From positions 1 to 31,392 of IMG/VR virus record IMGVR_UViG_3300036719_001498: 31,392 nucleotides of DNA; one strand, written 5' to 3'. The notes below the pieces were generated by a model. That model was not told the origin of the DNA, made no database searches, and saw only the letters and a program-made list of their open reading frames with translations. The position numbers and the translations under genes are program-made. This document shows, one piece after another, positions 1 to 5,851 of this stretch. Numbering within the stretch: the stretch's first letter is position 1; every line of letters starts with the position of its first letter. Origin of the DNA: a virus.

Positions 1-11
1 ATTGCAAACGG

Positions 12-69
12 ATTGCCCACATTGCCCACAGGCATGCGGGCGTGGGCATTTGTGGGCAATGTGGGCAAT
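12..69. repeat. Perfect 19-bp inverted repeat made of paired iterons
   Basis: Positions 12-30 (two tandem ATTGCCCAC units plus A) are the exact reverse complement of 51-69. The 20-nt spacer 31-50 carries one more imperfect unit, GTGGGCATT, at 42-50. The arms can form a 19-bp cruciform or RNA hairpin. No T-tract follows on either strand, so a terminator is unlikely. The repeat is more probably a protein-binding site or origin structure. Confidence 0.85.
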
Positions 70-125
70 GTGGTCATGGAAAAAAAATTGATCCAGCGTC
101 TACAAATGCGCGTCACATATTCACA

Positions 126-145
126 TACTGTACGCCTATACAGTA
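126..145. promoter_or_regulatory. LexA-like SOS box
   Basis: The 20-bp site fits TACTG-N10-CAGTA, with CTGT at 128-131 and ACAG at 140-143. This is the symmetric layout of the LexA box known from gamma- and betaproteobacteria (CTGT-N8-ACAG). A consensus -10 hexamer TATAAT lies just downstream at 148-153, so a bound repressor would overlap the RNA polymerase footprint. The gene it controls is not clear: the first credible plus-strand start is at 398, and a gene left of the window cannot be excluded. Confidence 0.6.
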
Positions 146-147
146 CA

Positions 148-153
148 TATAAT
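148..153 (+). promoter_or_regulatory. Possible -10 element beside the LexA-like box
   Basis: TATAAT matches the sigma70 consensus. No good -35 hexamer lies 16-18 bp upstream, where the LexA-like box sits instead. If used, the transcript would run rightward through the second iteron cluster. Activity is uncertain and could depend on an activator or LexA release. Confidence 0.3.
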
Positions 154-177
154 TTTTATACTGTTAAATAAAAAGCA

Positions 178-283
178 TTACCCACATTACCCACAACGCA
201 TGTTTACGCCTATTTTTCTAGTCACTTGCGCGTGGGCAATTTGTCCGCGTTTCATTACCCACACCATTACCCACATTGCCCAC
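178..283. repeat. Second iteron cluster
   Basis: ATTACCCAC occurs in tandem at 178-186 and 187-195, then at 254-262 and 266-274, followed directly by ATTGCCCAC at 275-283. One inverted copy, GTGGGCAAT, lies at 232-240. Tandem copies are spaced 9 bp start to start (12 bp for one pair), close to one helical turn, which suits cooperative binding of one protein on one DNA face. The unit differs from the left cluster mainly by A or G at position 4. Confidence 0.85.
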
Positions 284-335
284 ACCTTGCCGCTGTCCGC
301 ACAGTGGCCGCATTTTACTATTTGTAAGAAATTGT

Positions 336-364
336 TTGACAACGTGGCGCGAAGCTGTTTTAAT
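336..364 (+). promoter_or_regulatory. Strong sigma70-type early promoter
   Basis: TTGACA at 336-341 is followed by a 17-bp spacer and TTTAAT at 359-364 (5 of 6 matches to TATAAT). The predicted start is near 371, about 27 bp before the ATG at 398 with its GGAG at 386-389. This is the best promoter in the window and sits just upstream of the plus-strand early operon, as expected for a host-polymerase early promoter. Confidence 0.75.
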
Positions 365-397
365 TGCTCCATCGACAACGTACCTGGAGCACTCACT

Positions 398-547
398 ATG
401 ACTCGCTACTCCCATGCCCTCGCCGCTATCGCTCTCCCCTGCCTACTCGCCGTGCCGTTCGTTGCCGTCGAGCTCCACATGCAAGTGTGGGCCGTCGGCG
501 CAAGTGCGGCGCTCTGCGCTGTCATCTTTCGCCTTGCAAACGATTGA
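398..547 (+). CDS. Small two-helix membrane protein, unknown function
   Basis: A 49-residue protein, first gene after the early promoter. The ATG at 398 has GGAG at 386-389, 8 nt upstream, which decides the start. A longer open frame from 200 would run through the iterons and is unlikely to be coding. Two hydrophobic stretches (about residues 8-26 and 31-45) suggest two membrane segments with short charged ends. It resembles the small inner-membrane early proteins many phages make, for instance for host takeover or superinfection exclusion, but no family is recognised and the role is open. Confidence 0.55.
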   Translation: MTRYSHALAAIALPCLLAVPFVAVELHMQVWAVGASAALCAVIFRLAND

Positions 548-599
548 CTGTCTACCGTAAACTAAAATCGTACAATCAACTAAACTGGAGTCCACAACC

Positions 600-1007
600 A
601 TGACAACTGCAACCACACTTGACCTTGCCGCCGACATCATCGACGTCCGCGACATCATCGCTCGCGTTGAAGACTTGGAAAGCGTGATCGACACCGCACC
701 CGAAGACAACATATGGACGCTGGAGGAGCAAGCTGAAGCCAACCGCGAACGGATCGCGCTAGAGGCCATCCTCGACGAACTCAAGGGCTATGGTGGCGAT
801 GAACAATGGCGCGGCGATTGGTACCCCGTGACGTTGATCGACGACGCTTATTTCGTGGACTACGTGCAAGATATGCTTGCCGATTGCGGCGTGGTGCCGC
901 GCGACCTACCGCACTATATCGAAATAGACTGGCGCGCCACGGCGCGCAACGTCCAGACGGATTATTCATCCGTTGAAATCGACGGCCGCACGTACTGGTA
1001 CCGCTAA
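600..1007 (+). CDS. Highly acidic early phage protein (possible DNA mimic)
   Basis: A 135-residue protein with GGAG at 587-590 before the ATG. By count it has 31 Asp/Glu and 11 Lys/Arg, so it is strongly negative. The first ~65 residues look helical. The C-terminal half resembles a small domain often seen in phage and plasmid hypothetical proteins, with the pattern YPVTLI..YF.DY...L..D.G followed by EIDW.ATA...Q.DYSSVE..G..Y..R. Position at the head of the early operon plus the charge suggest an antirestriction or DNA-mimic role, but that is inference; it is not recognisably ArdA or Ocr. Confidence 0.75.
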   Translation: MTTATTLDLAADIIDVRDIIARVEDLESVIDTAPEDNIWTLEEQAEANRERIALEAILDELKGYGGDEQWRGDWYPVTLIDDAYFVDYVQDMLADCGVVPRDLPHYIEIDWRATARNVQTDYSSVEIDGRTYWYR

Positions 1008-1008
1008 C

Positions 1009-1236
1009 ATGGACAGCCAACGATACGTAGTCCTAACCCTGTGCGGCCACCATTACGAAAACGTATGGGAGCTCGACGGCGAGCCGGAAGTTTTCGAAAG
1101 CGCCGGCGAGGCTGAGGCCGCATTGGCCGAACACTTGCGCGAGTGCCAGTGGGCCGTAGACGCCGGGCACCTTGACACCATGCCAACGCGCGATCAGTTC
1201 CACGTCGCGCCGTACGTGGGCGAGGTGGCCGCATGA
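1009..1236 (+). CDS. Small conserved-type phage protein, unknown function
   Basis: A 75-residue protein. The ATG at 1009 lies 1 bp after the previous stop and fits tight operon packing better than the in-frame ATG at 973, which would overlap the upstream gene. It is acidic and contains the pattern FESAGEAEAALAEHL near residues 28-42, followed by a region rich in Asp and Pro. Small phage proteins with an EAEAAL..HL helix are common but uncharacterised. Its stop overlaps the next ATG by 4 bp, implying translational coupling. Confidence 0.65.
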   Translation: MDSQRYVVLTLCGHHYENVWELDGEPEVFESAGEAEAALAEHLRECQWAVDAGHLDTMPTRDQFHVAPYVGEVAA

Positions 1237-1433
1237 GTAGCTACCGCGACGCTATCGAGCGTTACATGGATGAAGGTCTACGCCGCCACGCCGCTGAAAT
1301 TGAAGCGGCGTTGGATGACATCGGCCAACAACCAAAGCGCCGGCGGGGGTGGATAGACCCCCGCGACCCCGCCTACCCTTTTGACGATGACGACACGACA
1401 ACTAACCAACCAACTGGAGACAATAGACTATGA
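1233..1433 (+). CDS. Small hypothetical protein with acidic tail
   Basis: A 66-residue protein starting in an ATGA overlap with the preceding gene and ending in an ATGA overlap with the next. The N-terminal half is predicted helical (DAIERYMDEGLRRHAAEIEAAL). It is followed by a basic patch (KRRR near residue 36) and a D4-T3 low-complexity stretch. No family is recognised. The double overlap is the main support that it is translated. Confidence 0.55.
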   Translation: MSSYRDAIERYMDEGLRRHAAEIEAALDDIGQQPKRRRGWIDPRDPAYPFDDDDTTTNQPTGDNRL

Positions 1434-1786
1434 AAACTGCAATCATCACGGCCGTGCTGGCCGCTACACTCACCACGGCCGCACATGCGGACACGTTCGC
1501 CACGGCGGCCGTTAAAGGTGAGCCCAAAGGCAAGACGATCCTCACGACCGACGCGTGCACGCTCGCGCTCGACCCTGTGGTGCTAGGCACCACAGCCGGC
1601 AACCTTACCGGCATGCGCCGCGCGTTCTACTACACAGACGCCGGCGCGACGGAGGAGGGCTGCTGGAGGCACGACGCGGGCACGGTACTGCTAGCGTGGC
1701 CAGCGTCTAAGCTGCTGCGCCGTTGGCCCATCGCTAACTTCAAGCTCGCTGAGCGCAAGGACAACGCGTGGGAGGTGCTGCGATGA
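1430..1786 (+). CDS. Exported protein with Sec signal peptide, unknown function
   Basis: A 118-residue protein with a clear N-terminal Sec signal peptide: Lys at residue 2, a hydrophobic core of about 12 residues, and an AHA|D-type cleavage site near residue 21. The mature part has two Cys (C43 and C78), which could form a disulfide in the periplasm. The ATG overlaps the previous stop by 4 bp and has its own ACTGGAG Shine-Dalgarno, the same motif used at 398 and 600. An early phage gene sending a protein to the periplasm or envelope suggests exclusion or cell-surface change; no family is recognised. Confidence 0.65.
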   Translation: MKTAIITAVLAATLTTAAHADTFATAAVKGEPKGKTILTTDACTLALDPVVLGTTAGNLTGMRRAFYYTDAGATEEGCWRHDAGTVLLAWPASKLLRRWPIANFKLAERKDNAWEVLR

Positions 1787-2004
1787 GCGGCAAGCGTTGG
1801 GTCATTCAATATACCATCGGCGGCCCTGAGTACGAGGGCCGCTACCTAACACTCGACCGTGACGCTGAGGGCGCCTATACCGGCACGTCACGGCCGGTTG
1901 AGCGTGTTGAGGACGCGCTACGCATGACGCAGAGTCAAGCTGACGCGATCGTAGCGCTGGCCTTGGGCTGCAAGGCGATCGAGCTACCCGAGGGCGTAGC
2001 GTGA
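1783..2004 (+). CDS. Small hypothetical protein
   Basis: A 73-residue protein. The ATG at 1783 is chosen because GGAGG at 1771-1775 is well spaced and the start overlaps the upstream stop by 4 bp (ATGA). An in-frame start at 1768 lacks this support. The N-terminus looks beta-rich (WVIQYTIGG...YEGRYLTLD), followed by a helix with MTQSQADAIVALAL. This suggests a small alpha/beta fold. No family is recognised. Confidence 0.6.
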   Translation: MSGKRWVIQYTIGGPEYEGRYLTLDRDAEGAYTGTSRPVERVEDALRMTQSQADAIVALALGCKAIELPEGVA

Positions 2005-2132
2005 GCCGTTGGTTCGCGTGGCTGCGCACCGTGTTGCGTCGCATGGACGCCGCACGGCGTGACGAGTGGCGCCGCGTGCCGCCTCCAAACTGGGCGTGCA
2101 GTCGGCGGCGTTGGGGTGGTGACTACTGGTGA
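2001..2132 (+). CDS. Very small basic Trp/Arg-rich protein
   Basis: A 43-residue frame starting with GTG at 2001, inside a GTGA overlap with the preceding stop, and ending in a GTGA overlap with the next start. GAGGG at 1990-1994 can serve as the Shine-Dalgarno. The product is strongly basic with many Arg and five Trp, with little hydrophobic length, so nucleic-acid or membrane-surface binding is possible. Support comes from context (it exactly fills the gap between two genes), not from similarity. Confidence 0.5.
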   Translation: MSRWFAWLRTVLRRMDAARRDEWRRVPPPNWACSRRRWGGDYW

Positions 2133-2605
2133 GGACCATAACTATGGACATACGCATGACGTTCGATGAGTGGGACGCGTTCCAACGTGACATGGGCCGG
2201 CCGGCTGATCCATTTGAGAGTAAGCCGCCTATAGACCCCGAGACTATGTACCGAGCGCCCGAGAGCCGCTTGGAGCGCACCTGTAGGCTGACCAAAGAGG
2301 AGATCGACGCCGTGATGGCTGAGTACAACGCGTGGCCCTATGGGAGCGACAGTACGCACGCCGAGGCTGACAGTACGCCCGACGCGATCAACCCCGACCA
2401 TTACAAAGTCGGCGGTATTGAAACGATTGACTACATGAGGGCTAAGAGTACGCCCGAGGAGTTCGAGGGCTACTTGCGCCTATCGGCGCTCAAGTACCTT
2501 TCACGCGTCGGCCATAAGCACGGCGACCACGACGCCGCACGCGCTGAGGAGTATAGAAAAGCTCTGTGGTTCATTGATCGCCTAGTGCGAGAGGTGGAGC
2601 GATGA
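2129..2605 (+). CDS. DUF3310 domain protein
   Basis: A 158-residue protein. Residues ~85-155 match the DUF3310 pattern: NPDHYKVGGIETIDYMRAK, EEFEGYLRLSALKYLSRVGHK, then a KALWFIDRL helix. DUF3310 is found in many phages, including T7 gp1.7, a nucleotide kinase involved in dTMP/dGMP handling; whether this domain alone is catalytic here is unknown. The ~80-residue N-terminal part is acidic and not recognised. The start is GTG at 2129 (GTGA overlap) or ATG at 2144. A role in nucleotide metabolism is inferred. Confidence 0.8.
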   Translation: MRTITMDIRMTFDEWDAFQRDMGRPADPFESKPPIDPETMYRAPESRLERTCRLTKEEIDAVMAEYNAWPYGSDSTHAEADSTPDAINPDHYKVGGIETIDYMRAKSTPEEFEGYLRLSALKYLSRVGHKHGDHDAARAEEYRKALWFIDRLVREVER

Positions 2606-2796
2606 GCGACAACCTAACGCGCGATGACTACGGCCGCGTGGTGAAGCTTTACACGGAAGCAGTATACAAGCTGCTGCATTACGAGGCGGCGCTACACACC
2701 ATTGCTAACATGAGCCGCGATCAGTGCGAGGACGCGCACGCGATCGCCAGGCGCGCGCTGCAACGGGTAGACCGTGGCGCGGACAACACTCACTGA
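2602..2796 (+). CDS. Small helical protein, unknown function
   Basis: A 64-residue protein beginning in an ATGA overlap with the DUF3310 gene, with GAGG just upstream. It looks almost wholly alpha-helical (YGRVVKLYTEAVYKLLHYEAAL, then a second helix DAHAIARRALQRV). No family is recognised. Overlap coupling suggests co-expression with the DUF3310 protein. Confidence 0.55.
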   Translation: MSDNLTRDDYGRVVKLYTEAVYKLLHYEAALHTIANMSRDQCEDAHAIARRALQRVDRGADNTH

Positions 2797-2977
2797 CTGG
2801 TGGGTCCGGCGCATGTGGCGCTGGATCGACGTGGCGCGCAAGGACGTGCGCCAAGGCAAGGGGCGGCGCTACAAGGCGCCGACCGCCTTGCAGCATGTGA
2901 CCGCTCGATACAATCAACTAAAGGCCAATAAGCGTGACGTACTTACTCTTGACTATCGGCGCCGCCATCCTCGTTGA
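2774..2977 (+). CDS. Small basic hypothetical protein
   Basis: A frame of 67 residues from GTG 2774 (overlapping the upstream gene by 23 bp), or 54 residues from ATG 2813, which has GGTGGG about 8 nt upstream. It is rich in Arg, Lys and Trp (WVRRMWRW near the start, then KGRRYK). No family is recognised. It lies at the end of the early operon, and coding status is less sure than for its neighbours. Confidence 0.4.
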   Translation: MARTTLTDWWVRRMWRWIDVARKDVRQGKGRRYKAPTALQHVTARYNQLKANKRDVLTLDYRRRHPR

Positions 2978-2996
2978 CTGGCTACTTGACGACTGA
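2934..2996 (+). CDS. Possible 20-residue single-pass membrane peptide
   Basis: GTG at 2934 opens a 20-codon frame whose product is a short hydrophobic helix (LLLTIGAAILVDWLL) ending in Asp-Asp. It overlaps the end of the preceding frame and the 3' end of the convergent PrimPol gene. Peptides this small do occur in phages, but the only evidence is composition and position, so it could be chance. Confidence 0.25.
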   Translation: MTYLLLTIGAAILVDWLLDD

Positions 2997-5276
2997 CAAT
3001 GCAGGCGCCTTGTCCTCGGCCATGTGCCGGAGCTCCGACTTCGTGAGGCTCGCAAACTGCGGATGGCAGAACACATGCTTACGTGTCGGCCACTCGCGTG
3101 AGTGCAAGCGTCCACAATCGACCCACTCAGCCTCGCGTATCGCGTGCATGAGCGCCGGCGGTACGACCTTAACGCCCGTGGGCGCAAGGCCTTGCAGCCG
3201 ATCGCAGATGGCATAGAACGGTGAGGCGATCACGCCCTTGGCAAAGTCACCCTGCCGCGTGCGGATCATTTCGACTAGGAACGACTCGGCCGTACTCATG
3301 GCCGACTCGATCATAATCATTTTAGCCTCAGTCATCGGCGGCGCAGCGCCGGGGTTGAACGCCGACACGTCACGGGCATCAAGCCACGCGGCGACCGACT
3401 CAAACCCGCCGGACTTGTACCACGCCCAGATGTGCTCGGCGTCCTCGGGGCGCATGCGCTCGGCCTCAGACCACACGACGAACCAGCGGCGATCGTCTCG
3501 CGGTAGGCTGATGGCCGCGCGCTCGTTTGAGAACGACAGTACGAACACACGATTAAGCGCGTCGTACGGGTGCATGCCCTTACGGTTGACCGACAGTAGT
3601 TCAGGCGGCGCGGCGATCACGGGCTTCAAACTATTCTCAAGCGCGCGACGGTCTTTGGCCTCGGCCTGTCTGAGCTCGTTGATCACGATCACTTCAGACT
3701 CCAGCGCGTAGCCCCACTGCGAATTGAGTTCCTCGTTCTTGACGATCGCCACGTTAACGTGCGTATTGCCACCGATCGACCACAGGAACGGCGCCCAAAG
3801 CGTGTCCTTGCCGCTACCAGGACGACCGGCGTGCAGGACGGCGTGGTTGATCTTCTTCTCGGGGTGCTGGCGCTTGTAGGCCATCACGTTAAGCACATGC
3901 TCGCGCTCGATAGGGTCTGGGATCATGCGCTCGGCGTGCTGTAGCCAGATGGATACGTCGCCCTCGGCGGCGGTCGGGCGCGCGTCGCGCCAGCGGTTGC
4001 CGTAGACAAGGCCGTTGCGTGAGACAAGGATCGACTCGCCGGCGGCGAACGTGACGCCGACCAACGAGTGAGCGCCCATCGCCTGACGGTTCTCGTCAAA
4101 GCAGATGGAGGCTTCAATGTTGCGGTTTGAGCGGATGCTGCGGCATGGGATGTGACGGAACAACGCGTTAAACGTCTGCCGGCTGATCTCGCGCCGATCA
4201 ATCATGTCGAAGTAACTGTCATCGTCTTGGATGTAAGCAAAGCGTTCGTACCATTGCGATCGCTCGACGCGCCCGAGCTCGCGGCGCTCGACCTCCTCGA
4301 TCACCTTGGCGGCTTCGTCTGGGAACTCAGTTGTGGGCGTAATTTTACTCAACGCGGCCTCCATCTTTTTTGCGAGCAGGTCATCGCGCAGACCATAGCC
4401 CGTCTTGGGGCCGCCCTCGGCCTCGACCCATCGCAAAAATTTCTCGCTATTCCAGTCACCACAGTGACCGTGGAAGCAGGTGTAGCTACGGGATACGGGA
4501 TTGTAACGCCCGCCGGGGTCGCCCGTCGTGTGCGCCGCATGGTTAGGACACACTACGCCGTACCAGCCCTCGCCGTTGGCCTTATCGAGCAGCAGCCCGC
4601 GCTCGCGGACCCACTCTAGCACCGTGTCAAGGCCATCGTCCTCAAGGTATACGCCGCGTATATACGCCGTATCAACAGGACCGGGCGTGACGCCCAATGC
4701 TTGACAAATATGGGCCAGTGTGTACTCGCGCTCGGGGTGGAACTCGGTCAGGATGGAGGCGAAGTTGTGGCGCCCTTCCTTTAGGTTGATGCTGCCCTCG
4801 ATGCGGAAGTTGCGCACCGGGTTGATCGCGCCGGGGTCGGTGTAACCGGCTTCAGCGATCGCTTTGATCGCCGCGCTGAACTCGCCCTTGGTCGGCTGGT
4901 CATCGAGGCCGAACGTGTAGCCCCACTGATAGTTGCCGGGGCTCGTCTCCATCTTCCACGTCGGCTCCAACGGCGGCACCTTGGACTTGGTGCCGACATC
5001 ATCGAGCACCATGAACGCAACGCGCTCGCAGTTGGCCGCAGAGGCCGAGAGGCCATCGGCCATGCGATCGACGATGAAGCAACCGGTGTTGGCGTACCAC
5101 GCCCCTTGCGGGCGGCGCTGGTAACGGTCAAACAAGGCCGGCGGCCAGGTGTACTTCAGCGTGCCGTCGTTGTGTGCAAGCTGCTCGCCGTTACGCATGA
5201 GCGGCTTCTGACGGACGAACAGGATAACTTCCCCTTCTGGGGCGATGCTGTTAAGATAATCGGCGAATCTCATCAT
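2982..5276 (-). CDS. Primase-polymerase/helicase fusion (NrS-1-like PrimPol with DUF5906-type helicase)
   Basis: A 764-residue replication protein. The N-terminal third looks like a RepB/AEP-type primase, with a metal-site DD at ~92-93 (MVLDDVGTK) and a conserved RNFRIEGSIN strand at 155-164. A Cys/His cluster follows (C243, H246, H249; C267, H269, H271, C272) that could bind zinc. The C-terminal part is an SF3/D5-like helicase, with Walker A GRPGSGKD at 484-491, Walker B VIVINEL at 529-535, a sensor-like FSNE at ~582-585 and DDRRWF at 594-599. This order matches phage NrS-1-type proteins that start DNA chains and unwind. GGAG lies 7 nt before the ATG-ATG start. Confidence 0.85.
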   Translation of the reverse strand: MMRFADYLNSIAPEGEVILFVRQKPLMRNGEQLAHNDGTLKYTWPPALFDRYQRRPQGAWYANTGCFIVDRMADGLSASAANCERVAFMVLDDVGTKSKVPPLEPTWKMETSPGNYQWGYTFGLDDQPTKGEFSAAIKAIAEAGYTDPGAINPVRNFRIEGSINLKEGRHNFASILTEFHPEREYTLAHICQALGVTPGPVDTAYIRGVYLEDDGLDTVLEWVRERGLLLDKANGEGWYGVVCPNHAAHTTGDPGGRYNPVSRSYTCFHGHCGDWNSEKFLRWVEAEGGPKTGYGLRDDLLAKKMEAALSKITPTTEFPDEAAKVIEEVERRELGRVERSQWYERFAYIQDDDSYFDMIDRREISRQTFNALFRHIPCRSIRSNRNIEASICFDENRQAMGAHSLVGVTFAAGESILVSRNGLVYGNRWRDARPTAAEGDVSIWLQHAERMIPDPIEREHVLNVMAYKRQHPEKKINHAVLHAGRPGSGKDTLWAPFLWSIGGNTHVNVAIVKNEELNSQWGYALESEVIVINELRQAEAKDRRALENSLKPVIAAPPELLSVNRKGMHPYDALNRVFVLSFSNERAAISLPRDDRRWFVVWSEAERMRPEDAEHIWAWYKSGGFESVAAWLDARDVSAFNPGAAPPMTEAKMIMIESAMSTAESFLVEMIRTRQGDFAKGVIASPFYAICDRLQGLAPTGVKVVPPALMHAIREAEWVDCGRLHSREWPTRKHVFCHPQFASLTKSELRHMAEDKAPALSVVK

Positions 5277-5298
5277 GTGACTTCTCCAGTCCCCTATT

Positions 5299-5328
5299 AG
5301 CCCGGCCTAACCCGCCGGGCTTTTTTTT
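5299..5328 (+). terminator. Intrinsic terminator facing plus strand
   Basis: The arms AGCCCGGC (5299-5306) and GCCGGGCT (5314-5321) form an 8-bp GC-rich stem with a 7-nt loop, followed by a T8 run on the plus strand. It lies between two minus-strand genes, and minus-strand transcripts meet no U-tract after the stem. It would therefore stop rightward (antisense) transcription, for example read-through from the early operon. A second AGCCC at 5329-5333 can pair with GGGCT and offers an alternative small hairpin. Confidence 0.7.
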
Positions 5329-5335
5329 AGCCCTA

Positions 5336-5851
5336 TCAAACATGCCGCCAGCACATTCGTTTACGAATTGCAGCTACATGATCCTTTGAAACTTGGTACA
5401 TTTTTGCAAGCTCCGTACTAGTGCGGTTGCTTGATCGAATATGCGCCACCGCGTCTTCATCCAATTTAGCGCGCGGATGACTAGCACCAAACCGTTGCCG
5501 ACCATGACGTTTAGTATCTGCCACATTGTCGGCAGGAGTTCCGTAACGCAAATTGCTATAATGATTGTTTGCTTTGTCGCCATCGCTATGTAAAACGTGT
5601 AAGCCTATAGGGCACTCACCAATAAATGCCCGCGCGACTAAACGGTGTACAGCAATTTGCGGCCGGTTAACGCCATCCGTCAAAGTTACACAAAAATATC
5701 CGTTATTTTTTCTGACCGGGGCTAATGCGCGACCTTTACGGACAGCGGTTTTTCCGCTTTTGGCGCCAACAGTCATATCTTTAGACCGAATATCACCAAA
5801 TTCGCTGATTTTGTATCGCGTTTCCCAACCAGGTATATCGACCCATTTCAT
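5336..5851 (-). CDS. HNH homing-type endonuclease (NUMOD4-HNH)
   Basis: A 171-residue protein. NUMOD4-like N-terminus (WVDIPGWETRYKISEFGDIRS, residues 3-23), then an HNH core (VHRLVARAFIG ... LHSDGDKANNHYSNL, ~73-106) and a C-terminal helix-turn-helix-like segment (ELAKMYQVSKDHVAAIRK). This family nicks or cuts DNA and spreads its own gene. It starts in an ATGA overlap with the polymerase stop, so it is a free-standing gene and not inside an intron. The DNA is AT-richer than the neighbours, suggesting recent arrival. Confidence 0.9.
   Translation of the reverse strand: MKWVDIPGWETRYKISEFGDIRSKDMTVGAKSGKTAVRKGRALAPVRKNNGYFCVTLTDGVNRPQIAVHRLVARAFIGECPIGLHVLHSDGDKANNHYSNLRYGTPADNVADTKRHGRQRFGASHPRAKLDEDAVAHIRSSNRTSTELAKMYQVSKDHVAAIRKRMCWRHV

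Larger units (their letters stand above)
12..283. other. Candidate replication origin / iteron regulatory region
   Basis: This is a non-coding stretch with two clusters of a 9-bp iteron (ATTRCCCAC or its complement GTGGGYAAT). They flank an AT-rich segment of about 100 bp (roughly 77-177) that contains an A8 run, a LexA-like box and a TATAAT. Plus-oriented copies start at 12, 21, 178, 187, 254, 266 and 275. Minus-oriented copies start at 52, 61 and 232, with an imperfect one at 42. Iterons next to an AT-rich unwinding element are the usual design of iteron origins, but an operator array for a phage regulator would look similar. No convincing gene was seen in 1-397. Confidence 0.5.

Noticed and set aside
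12-283. CRISPR-like array
   Set aside because: Units are only 9 bp with no regular spacers; both orientations occur. This fits iterons, not CRISPR.
200-397. Upstream in-frame extension of the first small gene to ATG 200
   Set aside because: It would translate through the iteron cluster and promoter and lacks a ribosome site; ATG 398 has a good GGAG.
5336-5851. Group I intron carrying the HNH gene
   Set aside because: The polymerase frame is intact to its stop and the HNH gene starts in an ATGA overlap, so nothing is interrupted.
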